A stretch of DNA of 64,000 nt from Cavia porcellus (taxonomy: Eukaryota > Chordata > Mammalia > Rodentia > Caviidae), in contig NW_026947490.1 in NCBI RefSeq assembly GCF_034190915.1, positions 64,717,494 to 64,781,493 of the forward strand. The letters are read 5' to 3'. Numbering within the stretch: position 1 is the stretch's first letter; the number at the start of each line of letters is the position of its first letter. Under the pieces are notes generated by a model that saw nothing but the letters and a program-made list of their open reading frames with translations, was not told the DNA's origin and made no database searches. A program made the position numbers and the translations under genes. Shown here piece after piece: positions 32,181 to 44,030 of this stretch.

Positions 32181-33345
32181 GGAAGGGAGTGCTTTTTCTA
32201 GCCTTTTCCCTAAATCTACCAAATTTCTAAAAGATCCTTCAGGCAAACAGCACTTTCTTAAAGTCAAAACCAGAAACAGCATTGTCTGCAGCAGGCTGAC
32301 ACTGTCACACAAATCAACAGCACGGTTTCCAAGTCAAGCAACTGCTGATTGGCCGCTCTTTGGAAATCAGCATTCCATTCACAGTGCTGCAAATGCCTGC
32401 TAATGAAAGCGACTCTAGCAGATGTTACAGCAATGTTTTGCGTCACTAGGCTGCTCTGGGAATAAGGTTAGAATCTTCCCCTTACAGTTTCCACACCTGG
32501 CATTACTGCTCGCTGAAACTGGTGGATGTCATTTGCCATCAGACCTCGTTCTACGGCTAATGCAGCATGAAATTATGCCGGCTGAAGCAAAACCTGATGT
32601 ACAACAAACACTGGCAAAACCAATGACAGCAGCTTTGCAGATGGAGTCTGAAAACAGTTTTGTTTTGGTTTTCATGGAACATATGGCTGACTCACCATCT
32701 TTCTTTTCCTTTAAGTGGAATAAAATAAAATAAGGAATGTTTGCTAAACATGTACCAGATATGGAAATAGGAATGATAGTGACAAAAAGGATCACAGATA
32801 GTTAAGGTTTCCCCTGATTTCTAGAAGGTGATTTTCACGACTTGGTTCTTTGCAATTGTGACAAATTTGGGCTTTAGTTGAAATGAATGCTACAAAAAGA
32901 AAATTACTTTAAAATCATGGTAAAAATTAACCAAGCATCTCTAAAAATCAACTACAATACTATGAATTTAATAAATTATAAACCAGAAAGCAGAGAAACT
33001 TGATCTAGGTGGACAAACTAGTTCTAACAGTGCTTCAGTTAACATGAACATCCCACATTTTTGTACTGATTTACTTATCAAATAAACTAAAAGTACTTTC
33101 ACAGAATGTTTAACATTGTGTTCAAGTAGACTGAATCAAAATTTCAATGAGTGTTTTTATTGCAGGAGGTATGTTATGTGGTATGCCAGCTTAAACATGG
33201 TTGCTAAGGTTCTTAGGCCACTTAGTAACTCGATTAATATTAAATCAATGTAATTAATGAATAATCCTTTGATACTTGAATGACTCCTAAGACTAAATAC
33301 TTAAACACTGGTTACTAAGTATGCTAAGTTCATGTACCTTTTGCC
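32181..33345. other. Repeat-free block with enhancer-like motifs
   Basis: More than 1.1 kb without a recognisable transposon. Contains ATTGG at 32348, TGCGTCA at 32439 and TGACTCA at 32688. No exon or CpG island seen. Function not shown. Confidence 0.4.
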
Positions 33346-33349
33346 CTTC

Positions 33350-33462
33350 TTTGTTTTTGAGACAGGATCTTGCTCTGTAGTTTAGGCTGGCATCAAATCA
33401 CGGCAACCCTCCCACCTCAGCCACTGGAGAGCTGCATTATGGACGTACGCCTTTCCACCTGA
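33350..33462 (-). mobile_element. B1 SINE
   Basis: Reverse B1: TTTTTGAGACAGGATCTTGC, TAGGCTGGCATCAAATCACG, CACCTCAGCCACTGG. Confidence 0.8.
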
Positions 33463-33819
33463 CTGCCTTTCATCTTTATGTGTGATAGAACTATTATATC
33501 TTTGTGTTGGGCTAAGGAAAATGTTCATTTTTGCCACCTCAAGAAGATGCACTAGGGGTGTCTGTGTGTGGCTTTAGAGTTGTGTTATACACACCAATAA
33601 ACTTTACTAATCTGCTGAGACGATTCTAGGCAACGAACATTCTCAGTGATCTGCCTCCTGGTTTTACATCAGAAATATAATTTAGTTATTTTGGTTAGGG
33701 TTATAGTTAATATACATGGCTAATTAAGACCATACTTCCAGAAATAGTGGCAAAGAAAATGCGACTGTGTATACAAAGTTATAGGATGAATTGTTTCCCA
33801 AGAAACAGTTTTTTCATTA

Positions 33820-33865
33820 TTTGTTTGTTTGTTTGTGTTTTTTTGGTGCCAGGAATCAAACGAAT
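33820..33865 (-). mobile_element. Truncated ID SINE
   Basis: TTTGTTTGTTTGTGTTTTTT plus GGTGCCAGGAATCAAACGAA: only the tail and B-box end of a reverse ID remain. Confidence 0.6.
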
Positions 33866-34518
33866 TTTATCTTAAAATATGTTCTAGAACATATCTTTAA
33901 AAGACTAAATTTGAGTGCATAGCAAGTTTTCAAAGGAATGAGAGAATAGATTTAATTTGCCTTGGTTTTTTCTGCCTGAGTCTGGCAGGGTTCCACGGCA
34001 TTTATTAGCTTTTGACAAGATTTGCCTTGTTTTGACAAACTTAGTCACTGATTATTTAAAGAGAGGCATTGTGAAACATTTACATCTTGGTAGTATATTA
34101 ATTCAAACCTAGGACTTGGCTTTCTCTCCATTAAATGGTAGATTGGCCCCAATTTAGGTTATTCTTCACCTTTTGGGTGATCTCCTCAGGCAGCAGAGTC
34201 TGTACATATAAAATAATGCTGCTGATCTTCAAAATATAAGAAAATGTGAAGTATTCTTTGCTTGTGAAAGACAATTCTTTATGCTTTCTTCTGTGTTTAT
34301 TTTATAATATTTTCACATGAATTGAAGAAATAACAAAGCATTGATCCCAGGGTTCCTTACAATCTGATCTTAACCATGTATCATACATCCTCTGATTATT
34401 TTTTTGTTTTCTGAAAATTGGGCTTTAACATATTTTACAAAGAGGGGAGCTGCCTTTTACATCTTTGAAATTCCCCAAATTGTTTTTGGAAATCACCATG
34501 ATTTATTCTTTACCCTCT

Positions 34519-35020
34519 GTCTTGGTTACTTTTACTTTTCTCTTATTGCTGGGACAAAATATCCAACACCCAAAATGAAGGGAGGAAAGGTGGAGCTCAC
34601 TGTTTGTAAAGGTTTTAGTCCATAATCAGCTGGCTCCAAGGCAGGGTGGCATGGCACCGGGGTAACACTTCAAGGAAGCAGCCAGAGCAAAAAAGCCAGA
34701 GCAAAAAGGAGCAAGACAAGCCTCTTCTCCTGCCTTATACCGTACACAGGCCAGCCCCCACTTCAAGGCAGGTACAGCACTGACAAAACCTCCTTGCCCT
34801 CCTCCGATATTTACAAAGTAAGAACCTTGCTCCCTGCTGAGCCTCTCTTAAACTTCTAAATTTCTTTCTTTCTTTTTTTTTTTTTTTTTTGTATTTTTAC
34901 CAGTACTGGGGATTGAACTCAAGATCACATGCTTGCAAGGCAGGTGCTTATGCCACTGAGCTAAATCCTCAGCCCCAACTTCTAAATTTCTTAAGCTGAC
35001 ACAATGTATCAACCATAACA
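34519..35020 (-). mobile_element. Solo LTR, MaLR-like family, carrying an ID insertion
   Basis: Starts TGTCTTGGTTACTTTTACTT and ends CAACCATAACA on the + strand. Flanks CCCTC and CCTTC. Without the ID insertion it is about 376 bp, matching the copies at 27356 and 31793. Confidence 0.8.
34867..34976 (-). mobile_element. Young ID SINE inside LTR
   Basis: Reverse ID (ACCAGTACTGGGGATTGAAC to CTCAGCCCC) with a long T tail. Perfect 16-bp duplication AACTTCTAAATTTCTT at 34851-34866 and 34977-34992. Confidence 0.95.
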
Positions 35021-35340
35021 CCTTCTAAAAGGAGACATATTAGAAATAATTGGATTTGTTTGATATATAACATTTCATATTTCTTTATTAGCTCAACACT
35101 ATTACATGATGCATGGAAAAAAGTCAAATCAAAAGTGGTATCAAGGTTCCCCAGGGCTAAGTTTCTATTAATATAAATTATTAATACAAATAATCAGAAC
35201 TTGAAATTTAATGGAAATTCTCAGAAATTTATAAAGCCCTTGCTATCTATCATATATCTTTATTTTTTGATGAATATTGACCAAACCATCATGAAATGAT
35301 TATGAACTATTTTACAGGCACTTAAAACTCTTTTTTGGGG

Positions 35341-35462
35341 AATGTAGGTGTTTGAGACAGGGTCTGATTATGCAGTTCAGGGTGGCCTCGAACTCACAGT
35401 GACCCTCCTGTCTCAGCCTCCCAAGTGCTGGGATTACAGGTGTGTACCACCACACCTGGCCT
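35341..35462 (-). mobile_element. B1 SINE
   Basis: Reverse B1 of low divergence: GTTTGAGACAGGGTCTGATT, GTGCTGGGATTACAGGTGTG, CACCACACCTGGCC. Confidence 0.9.
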
Positions 35463-35504
35463 CATTTCAAACTCTTGCTACCTCAGAGAAGACACCCTTG
35501 GACC

Positions 35505-35580
35505 TGGTGTACAGCAAGTCCTTAGCATGTGTGAGGCCCTGGGTTCCATCCCCAGCACCGCCACACAAACAAACAAAGAG
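35505..35580 (+). mobile_element. ID SINE (older type)
   Basis: TGGTGTACAGCAAGTCCTTA, GTGAGGCCCTGGGTTCCATC, CCCAGCACCGCC, then an A-rich tail. Confidence 0.75.
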
Positions 35581-35598
35581 GAAAGAACAGACTCTCAG

Positions 35599-35685
35599 GG
35601 GCCAAGGATATAGCTCAGTGGCACAGCACCTACCTGGCAAGCACAAGGTCATGAGTTCAATTCTCGGTACAAGAACAACAACAAA
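35599..35685 (+). mobile_element. ID SINE
   Basis: GGGGCCAAGGATATAGCTCAG to TTCAATTCTCGGTACAAGAA. Imperfect flanks AGAACAGACTCTC and AGAGTAGACTCTT. Confidence 0.85.
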
Positions 35686-35689
35686 GAGT

Positions 35690-36350
35690 AGACTCTTATG
35701 TGCGAGCCTTGGAGAGGCTGTCCCTTGATTACATTCAGACTGTCCCAGTGACCTGGACGGGGGATTTCCATGACTCTTCAGTCCAGTCACAGACACACAG
35801 ACTTCAACCCCCAAATTCAGACATATGAGAATCAATCACATAGCACTGAACCGAGGCAAACAACATTGTTTTGTTTGGAATACTATTAGTATTACTTTGA
35901 ATGCTCCACACTCATGGAAAGATAAGAAAGCCCTTTCTGGGTCTCTAAGTGTTATTTAGCTAACACTCAGCTTAATAGCCCGTGCTTCTATAAACTGGGA
36001 GAGAGCATTTAATGGTATTGGATTCTCACTGACCCCTCAGACTTCAGAAGCAAGCGTTTTACTGAGTCTCCTAACATTCCATAATGATATCATTATTGGT
36101 AAAGTTCAGTAATAATTTGCCCTGTTTTTTTTTTGTCTGTTTGTTTTTTCTTTTTACTTTTCTTTCATAAAATAATGGGAAAAATTGTCTGTGCAGTCAA
36201 AACCATACCTGGAACGGTACACTGTATTTGAGAGTGATTTTCTCCTGGTCTGGCCTGGTCAGTACTGCAGCTGTGATGTGCAGGGCTTGGTAACTGCTCC
36301 TTCATGGGCGGCTATGAGTTTGCCCATAAACTCAAGTTGACCTAATACTT
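35690..36350. other. Intergenic, nothing recognised
   Basis: AT-rich, no repeat family or gene signal identified. Confidence 0.4.
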
Positions 36351-36351
36351 A

Positions 36352-36475
36352 GCGGCTGGATGCAGAGGTGCACAACTGTGATCCCAGCCCTGGGGAGGCT
36401 GAGGCAGGAACATCGTCGTGAGTTCAAGGCCAACCTGAACCACTCAGCAAGACCCTATCTCAAAACAAACAAAAA
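36352..36475 (+). mobile_element. B1 SINE
   Basis: GATGCAGAGGTGCACAACTG, GGGGAGGCTGAGGCAGGAAC, GTTCAAGGCCAACCTGAACC, GACCCTATCTCAAAACAAAC. Confidence 0.9.
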
Positions 36476-37682
36476 AACCAGTGAATTACTTTTCTTTCTG
36501 TGCCTCTGCACATAATCAAGCCAACCAAACCTAGCAACAGCAGCCTTTCTATGACCAAGAATAATCTTTGAAAATTATTTCTAACTGAAAGTGAGGGAGA
36601 CTTATTAATATAATTATGAAAAACTGGAAACAGCAAAGAGATTTCTGGTTGTTCTTTTGGTACAATGCAAGATTTATGTGACCTACTTTCTACCTAGTGC
36701 ACTATTTCATTAACCTTTAAAAGTTAACCTCAAAAGTTCTGATAGAGATGCCAATAATTTCTGCTGGAAAAAAATGGCCCCCAAATTCACAATGTATTGC
36801 CTTGTAGAATATTAGTTTTAAAAATCTGACTTACCAGCCATATCTTAACAATCCTTTATTAAATTGTTCAAAGTATCCAGCTGTAAAAATGCTCCTTGAA
36901 CCAATATTAATGTCCCACTGGCTACCTCCTTCATTAATGGGCTGGATGAAGAATTGGACATGCATCCCTTCTCTATGGGCATAAAAGTTATGGGCATTAA
37001 AGTTATGGTTTTACCTATTTTAGCAGAGTTGCAAAATATTTGTTAAATAAATTCAGGGGCACACAGAGCAGGGTCCGGGGGGTGCACACTCTGTGGGTAG
37101 GAGGCAGGAGCTGTTCAGGGAGGCTGACCTGGTTCCAGCCACAAAGGCCACCCCATCTGGGAAAGATACACTGTCCGTCCATAAAGATGCCCCTGAAGTG
37201 TCTGCACGGCTGCATTCTCACCAGCAGTGACCCTGTCTGTTTGTGCCAAAGCAATGAAAGGATTTTAAAAGCATAAAACCCAGTCGAGTAGGCTTTGCAT
37301 GAGAAGTGGTATAAATACATAACCCGGCATCAGCCTCTGGGAAGAAATCGGTCAATAAGTAACCAGCTATGAAAGTTACTCATTAAGTAGAACTTTCCTT
37401 GTAAAGTAGAAGTGCAGAATTTTAATGTTAAGGTATGTATCCCGGGAAGAGCGACTCTCCTGCTTTGTCCTTCAAAAGTAGATGCAGTCTGGATTTGAGG
37501 GAGATAAGGGGGGCTTGCAGGGACAGAAATTTCTGGAAACTTGTTCACAGTTCCAAATAGCTTGGTATCGCTACTTTTATGCTTTAAGAAGCCTTACTGA
37601 TGTGAGGGGTTTCGGGGATCCTCACTAGACTGCAGCCTTAACAACCATATCCCCCACCTCCACCCCAGCTCCAGCCTGGGTT
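36476..37682. other. Intergenic, repeat-poor
   Basis: AT-rich to 37000, then mixed. No repeat or gene recognised. It leads into the CpG-dense patch. Confidence 0.4.
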
Positions 37683-37850
37683 CGGGCCGCTGATTAAAAC
37701 GCAGGCTCCGCCCTCGCGACCTGCGCTTCCAGGAGCGCCCGTGGGTGGCGCTCGAGAGCCAGAGCGGCCGGGGCCTCCGCGTCTGCAGTAGAGGTCGGGT
37801 TATTTCCGGGGACTCCCCCTCTGCACCTGTTCTCCCCGCCCTTGTCGGTT
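37683..37850. promoter_or_regulatory. Short CpG-dense patch (possible unannotated promoter)
   Basis: I count 19 CpGs in 168 bp of about two-thirds G+C, in an otherwise CpG-poor region. Includes TCCGCCCTCGCGACC and GAGCGGCCGGGGCC. No long open frame or clear repeat accounts for it. A donor-like AGAGGTCGGGTTA does not fit the splice consensus well. Confidence 0.5.
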
Positions 37851-38062
37851 GTCACCTGATAGATCACAGGAGGAGTGAAGTAAGCACGCAGGAAACCCGG
37901 ACAGGATGGCCTTTAAAGGGAACCCGCAAACCCCACAGATGCTCACAGTATCTCAGGTCTGCTCAGAGCTGCTGTTCAGCTGTCTTGCCTTTCCGTAGGA
38001 TGAGAAAACAAACTGTTTTTGATTTCATAACAGAAGACGTCAGCTGCTTTTCAAGGACTCTT

Positions 38063-38262
38063 TATCCCCACCCCCCACCCCCGTGCTGGAAGACTGAACC
38101 CAGGGCCTTCTCACTGAGCTGCAGCCACACCCAACTGTTATTTTTTTATTCTGACGCAGGATCTCCCTAAGTTACTCCATTACACAGGCCGAGCTGGAAC
38201 TTGCAACCCTCCTGCCTCAGCCATCTAGTGCTGGGGTATAGGCATGTGCCCTGCTGGCCGTC
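38063..38262 (-). mobile_element. B1-dID dimeric SINE
   Basis: Reverse ID half (CGTGCTGGAAGACTGAACCC, TCACTGAGCTGCAGCC) and B1 half (ATTCTGACGCAGGATCTCCC to CATGTGCCCTGCTGGCC). Confidence 0.85.
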
Positions 38263-38814
38263 CCATTTTTAAAGGGAGATCTAGTTCTTGATATCAAAAC
38301 AAAAGGGCATTACCAGCTTCCCTTACCTTCTTCACGGAGGAGAGAAAGGAAGAAATGCAGGAGAGGAAGTTGGCCTTTCTAATGGACGGCTGGGACCCAC
38401 TTTTTAGTCGGCCTGGTTCCCAGTGGAGAGGAACCCAAGTGCGGCCTGTGTCTTCACCATTGCTCTGGAAGCTGCCGCCTGGGGCAGATAGATCACTTTG
38501 GGTCCTTTGGTGCCTTTTATGCCAATTGGACTCCTACCTCCTCCTGCCCGACCCGGGAAGCAGGTCCTCTCCCCAGCATCCCCGGCCTGGGCTGCAGAGG
38601 CCCGTAGACTGCAGTTCTCTATGGCCCAGACAGGCGGCACCTGACCCACCTTCTATCACCCTCTAGGAACCTGAGGCACGGGATGGATACTGATGCTGAC
38701 ATTCGTGGTGAATGAAGTCCTGGTCTCCAGTCCTGCATCTTCTGCCTTATGCCATTTACACAAAGTCGTAGTAGGCTAACTTTGCTTTCAAGGAGGGTAA
38801 AATCTCAGAATTTT
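38263..38814. other. Intergenic, nothing recognised
   Basis: GC-moderate; overlapping frames of about 100 codons on both strands without family resemblance. Confidence 0.4.
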
Positions 38815-38997
38815 TATTTCTTGTCGTACCAGGTATCAAAGCCAGGGAGCACTTAGCTACTAAACTATATCCCAGGCCCTTTTTACATATTTTAATTTTT
38901 GAGACAGGGTGTGGCTAGATTGCACAAATAATTGTGATTCTCCTGCCTCAGCCTTCTAGATAACTGGGATTATAATCATGTGCTACCACCCCTGCCT
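38815..38997 (-). mobile_element. B1-dID dimeric SINE
   Basis: Reverse ID half (CGTACCAGGTATCAAAGCCA, AAACTATATCCCAG) and B1 half (TTTTTGAGACAGGGTGTGGC to CTACCACCCCTGCC). Confidence 0.8.
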
Positions 38998-39755
38998 AAG
39001 TCTCAGATTTCCAACACTGCTCTACGCAGTGAACATGTACATTCACCCTTCTGTGTCTGTAGGGATGTGGTTCCAAGAGTCCTCAATGATACTAAAATAC
39101 ATGGATGCTCCCTAGCACTGGGGAAAAGCTTTTGGTAGAGATTCTGGAAGGGGGTATCCCAGTCTGGAAACGCAAAGATGTTCCAGAGAGCTAAGCAGAG
39201 CAGGTGCATTTTATAGCAGAAAAACAGAGAAGGGCAAAATCTAGGGACGAAGAACAGATTGGTCATTTCTAGGTTGCTTTCTTTCTAGCCATGCAAGTAA
39301 AATCTTGGTTTTCTGGGATTTGGCTCTCATCTTTCTCTTGATGTTTTAGAAAGGCAGCTATGACAAGCAAATGACTTACGTTTCAGTTTGAAAATGTGGA
39401 ATTTAACCAAAGTGACTCAATTTGGGATCTGCTCTCTTTAACAGCAGAGGAGGGAGAAACTAACGAAATCAACAAATAAATAAATGCCAAATATTGAAAG
39501 TGTTATGAAGAGGGATAAAGCAGGAAAAGGGCAGAGAAAGTTGGTTTGCTGTGCCTGAAAAATTGCATTTGATAAAATTTGTTAAATCAGTTAATCACAG
39601 AGTAGATCTGTGAACCCAAATGTGGCGACTCTCGAGCCCAAGATTGCAACTACTGTGTCGTGTTCTGTGTCTCCCCATGACGACGAAAACTATGTTTAAG
39701 ATTTTTGTATGCTTCAATAGAATATAATGATGGGACAACAATTTTAAATAGTAAA
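38998..39755. other. Intergenic; nothing firm
   Basis: 39055-39120 (GTTCCAAGAGTCCTCAATGA, ACTAAAATACATGGATGCTC) vaguely resembles an old DNA-transposon or LTR tail, family unknown. Rest unassigned. Confidence 0.3.
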
Positions 39756-39759
39756 GTTT

Positions 39760-40086
39760 TTTTTTCCTGTTTCTTTTTTCAGTATTGGGGATTGAATTCA
39801 AGGCTTTGTACACATGTCAGGGTCAGAGGGCCAAAGGGGTGTTTTCATGGGTGAGATTCCCCAGGAAAAAGAATGAACACAGAGCCAACATCAGCAAAAA
39901 CAGCAAGCATCTTTCTTGTTTGGTTGTTACATATGCTGTTATCACATATTTACATTCTTGTGTATTAACTGTGTGGTGCATGTGCTAACCAAGTCCCCAG
40001 GGTCCTCCAAAGCCCTGGTCTTTGAAGCACTCTTCCATAGCTCCCACATAAGCACATAGGCTACCACTGAGCCAAACACCCAGTCC
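39760..40086 (-). mobile_element. ID SINE split by about 220 bp of other sequence
   Basis: The tail end (TTTTTTCAGTATTGGGGATT to TTTGTACACATGTCAGG, to about 39822) and the head (AGCACATAGGCTACCACTGA to AACACCCAGTCC, from about 40047) are one reverse ID. The middle is unrelated. Confidence 0.65.
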
Positions 40087-42534
40087 TAGGGTAAAGATTT
40101 AGTGTCTGCATGCTGTAGATTGGTGGTGGCGCGGAGGGATTACCTTCAAGGGGTCTGGAGTCCCAGAATTGGAGAGATCAACCTTACATGGGCAATGACC
40201 CAAAAATATCCAAAGGAGCTATTACTAAAAACAACTGGCATCTTTTATGTAATAAAGAAAACACGAGATTCTGCCAATCTGTTTGTTGGTTTCTGGCTCA
40301 GTCTTCCAAATGCAAAGCCTTTACCCTTGTGGCAAAGACGTGCACAGATTGTCACATCTAACTGCACAAGGGCCAGGTGTTCTCACGCTGCAAACTGCCA
40401 TTTCCTCCACCAGGGTTCACTTCACACCAAGTTTCATCCTCTCCTGAAATGTTTCACCACCATTCTTACCTCCTGGGCTTGATCCCCTCTCCGAACAATG
40501 AAAGCCCAATTTAGAGACATCCCCCCGTCTCACAAAAGGGCTGGGAAATAGATCAGTGAGACGACAGAGTTCAACCTCCTGAACTGCAATAACAATAATA
40601 ATTAATAACAGTAATAACAATAATAAAAGATTTCCAACCCAGTGAGCAAGAGACTGTGAATGAGGGATCCATCCAAATCCCTGAAAGGCCTGCTCTGTTT
40701 CCAGTTCTGCTCACAGGCCGCAGGAAGCCGTGCAAAGGCTGAAATAAAAACCCGAGTGAAAACTCCCTGAAACTCATGTTCTTTCAGCAGCGAGAAACAG
40801 TATGACGACTTAAAAAGAATATTCTGTAAAGAGACCAACAGAACCACATACATGTCCTGTCCCTGCTGGCACCCTGTATGTGTGAAAACTGCCTTATTAT
40901 TAATAAACACCCCAAACTCTAGCCTAAGCATGGGATCACATGACTTTTTCTTCTCAAAGTAAAAGCTAAGTGACATAGCCACCTGGGTCATTTTAAAACG
41001 AAATGTCTTGATTCAGACATCAGTGAGACACGATAAATGCTGAAATCCTGTTACGTATGCTTTCATAGTCTTACCTGGTTTTCTCCACTTCATAAATAGA
41101 AATAAGCGGATGCCGATCCCCAGGTTCTTAGAGGTGCCTGGGTGGTTTTTTGCCCAGAATGAGGAAATGGTGCTCGCTGGGTGGGGCTGACAGAGGAGAC
41201 CTTGGCTTGGCTCCCTTTTTCTCCTTGTGTTTTTCCTCTAGCAATGCTAATCTATAATTTATGTCTGATTCTTCTGTAGTTAATCATTGATAGTGACTGC
41301 CCTGAGAGAAAAAGATAAGAACCTCAGCTAAAGGAAATACTTTGCCAAAATGCCCAGGTGCACTTTGAAGGGTCACATTTCCAGTGCCATCCTGTGACTT
41401 GCTTGGTTGAATGGGCTGAATTTCTAAATAACATTTGTGACTTTTAAGGTTTTAGAAACATGCATATGTTTGAATATCTTAGGGATACAAGTCTGAAAAC
41501 CTGTATTTAGAGAGCTTCATATTTTAAGAGCTTGTGGATTTTCCCTCCATCACTGGATGATTTGTATGTGTCCAGCCTGCTGGACAGGATGTCAAGAGTT
41601 CCAGAAGGAAAGGGGGTACCAAACCTCCCTACTTGGGGTTTGCAGAGACTGTCACAGGCCCACTGCTCCTTGTGTAAATCCTGGTTCTCCTAGAGGCAAG
41701 GTGGGGGCCAGGAGAGACAGACACTCAAAGAACCAGTCTTAAAGGGGTTGTGGAAGGGGCAGGCTGGTGAGAATCCGCAGACACCAGGGGACTTGAGTCC
41801 AGACAGATGCAGACAATTAGTGGGCTGAGGGTGACAGGACACATGGGGCCCAATGTAACCCCAAAGGTGGCCACAGTGGTTTCTGCATCCCACTTATTCC
41901 CCTGCAGGGGGACCCTCCTGCATCCCCTCAGTAAGCAGTTGGGAACAGCTTCCCTACCCCGGACTCGCTGAGCTGGACCCCCTGAGCAGCCCAGGGCAGT
42001 AGAACTGATGTTTGGTGATTTCCAAGGCTGGATCAGAAGAGATGGCACGACCCTTGCAGTTGGAGCATGAGAGCTGCCTGAGGAGGTGGATTGCCCTGGG
42101 CTCTGCACCATGAGGGATCCAAGCTTCGAGTGGAGGCCAAGAGCAGCGAGCAACCCAGGGCTTCCCCTCATCCCAGCCTAGGCTCTCTCGGGTCAGCCTG
42201 GGAGCCTCTACACGATGCCAGCTGCCAGCTGAGACCCCCCCCCCCATGTTGAGGACACACGCATGCGGTCTCGCTGTGCTGACTGAACTCCTGACCTGCA
42301 GGACCCAGGTGTGCAACAAAACCCACTGGGTTTGGAGTGATTTGTTGCACAGCTGGGCCAGGTGGGAAATACACAGAGATGTACATATAGACACGTATGT
42401 GCGCATATACAGCTGCACGTGTATGGTATTTGGCAATTACTGAACCTTATCAAGTGCAGAAATGCGTGGGGATGACTAGCAGGAGGATCACCATGTGTAT
42501 GGCATGAAAAGTTATCTCTAGTGTTGTGTTTCAG
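40087..42534. other. Intergenic; possible degraded ID at 40539-40575
   Basis: GGGCTGGGAAATAGATCAGTG may be a decayed ID start, followed by an AAT/AAC-rich tract at 40588-40627. A run of 11 C lies at 42235-42245. The 160-codon minus-strand frame 41954-42436 resembles no known protein. Confidence 0.4.
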
Positions 42535-42690
42535 AGCACAAGGTTTGGAGGAGAACCCAGCTTTTGAATTGAATCTTAATTCTACCACCTATAGATATGA
42601 AATTGAGCAGGCTATTTTACGTCTCTCTTGCCTCTTTTTATTTATCCTCTATAAAATGGAGAAAAAAATAGTACCCACTTGATATGACAC
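42535..42690 (+). mobile_element. MIR fragment
   Basis: TTGAATCTTAATTCTACCAC, GAAATTGAGCAGGCTATTTT, TCCTCTATAAAATGGAGAAA and ATAGTACCCACTTG follow MIR in order. Confidence 0.65.
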
Positions 42691-44030
42691 CCAGACAGTC
42701 CAGTGAGCAGCTAGAGGATCTGAATAACAAATAGACCAACTGGACCTAAGGGACATATCTGGAGGAACACATCAGTCAACAGTGGAGTGGGATGTATCTT
42801 TTAATACATATGGATTATTCTCTGGGACAAATAATATGAGGCTTCAAAACAAGTTTTAATAGATTTTAAAATAGCAAAATCATATGAGGTATCTTTCTAA
42901 TCAATGTGGAAAGAAACTAGGAATCAACAGCAGAAGGAAAACTAGAAAATTCAAATATGTGGAAATGCAACATTCTTGAATGACAAATGACAAGGGAAAT
43001 TAGGAAATAAATGAGACAAATGAAGAAGAGACTACAGCACACCCGAATTTATTAAAAGCAGTATGAAAAAGTACTAAGAGGGAAATTCATAGCCATAAAC
43101 AATCATAATAAAAAAGAAAGATCTTAAGTTAACAATTTAATTTTATACCTTAAGAAATTAGAAAAAAAAGTGAAATCAAAAGACAGCAGAAAAAAGAAAT
43201 AATAAAGATCAGAGCAGAAATAAACAAAATACAGACTAGAAAAGCAATAGTTGGAAATTATTAACAAAATTGATGAGCTAAACTGTAGCTAAACTGATGA
43301 AGTAAAAAGAGAAAATGCAAACCAATCAGAAATGAGAGGACAAGTTTACAGACGCACAGGAGCACAATGAGGAAATCTGTCCCAACTTATCAGATAACAC
43401 AGATAAAATCAACCTAGAACTGCAACCCATCAAAATAGAATCACAGTGACAACAGAAAATCCGAACAGGTCTATAAGAACATTGAATCAATAATCAAAAA
43501 CTCCCCAACAAATAAAAACCCAGGACCATAAGACTTTACTAGAAAAATCTGCCAAATATTTAAAGGAGAATAAACACAAATTTTCTTAAACTCATTCAAA
43601 AGAAACTAATCAAACAAAAAACAAAAACAAAATTAAAAAAACACAGATGAGATCACACTTTGTAACTCATTCCACAAGATGAGCTTACCCTGATTCCAAA
43701 GCCAGATGAGAACATTATGAGAAAAACAAACCAAAAAATCCCCATGAAAAACTGCAGATCAATATCCCTGGTCACTACTAACACAAACAATTCTCGCAAA
43801 AATTGTAGCAAGCCAGGCGTGGTGGTGGGAGCCTGTAATTCTAGCACTTAGGAGGCTGAGGCAGGCAGATCACCATGAGTTGTAGCCAGCCTGGGCTCCT
43901 AGTGAATTCAAGGCCAGCCCAGAATATACAGCTAGACCTTGTCTCAAAATAAAATAAAATTTAACAAACAAAATTCAGTAGATTATTTAAAGAATTACAC
44001 AATACAACTAAGTGGAACTTATTTCTGGGA
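42691..44030 (+). mobile_element. L1 ORF2 fragment (long), interrupted by B1
   Basis: GGGAAATTCATAGCCATAAA, AAAGATCAGAGCAGAAATAA, AATTGATGAGCTAAACTG, CTCCCCAACAAATAAAAACC and AACTGCAGATCAATATCCCT are diagnostic. After the B1 it reads on to GGAACTTATTTCTGGGAGGC. No intact frame. Confidence 0.85.
43811..43965 (+). mobile_element. B1 SINE with internal duplication
   Basis: GCCAGGCGTGGTGGTGGGAG to CTTGTCTCAAAATAAAAT. Contains two CAGCCTGG/CCAGCCC-type segments, the internal duplication of many B1s. Confidence 0.9.
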
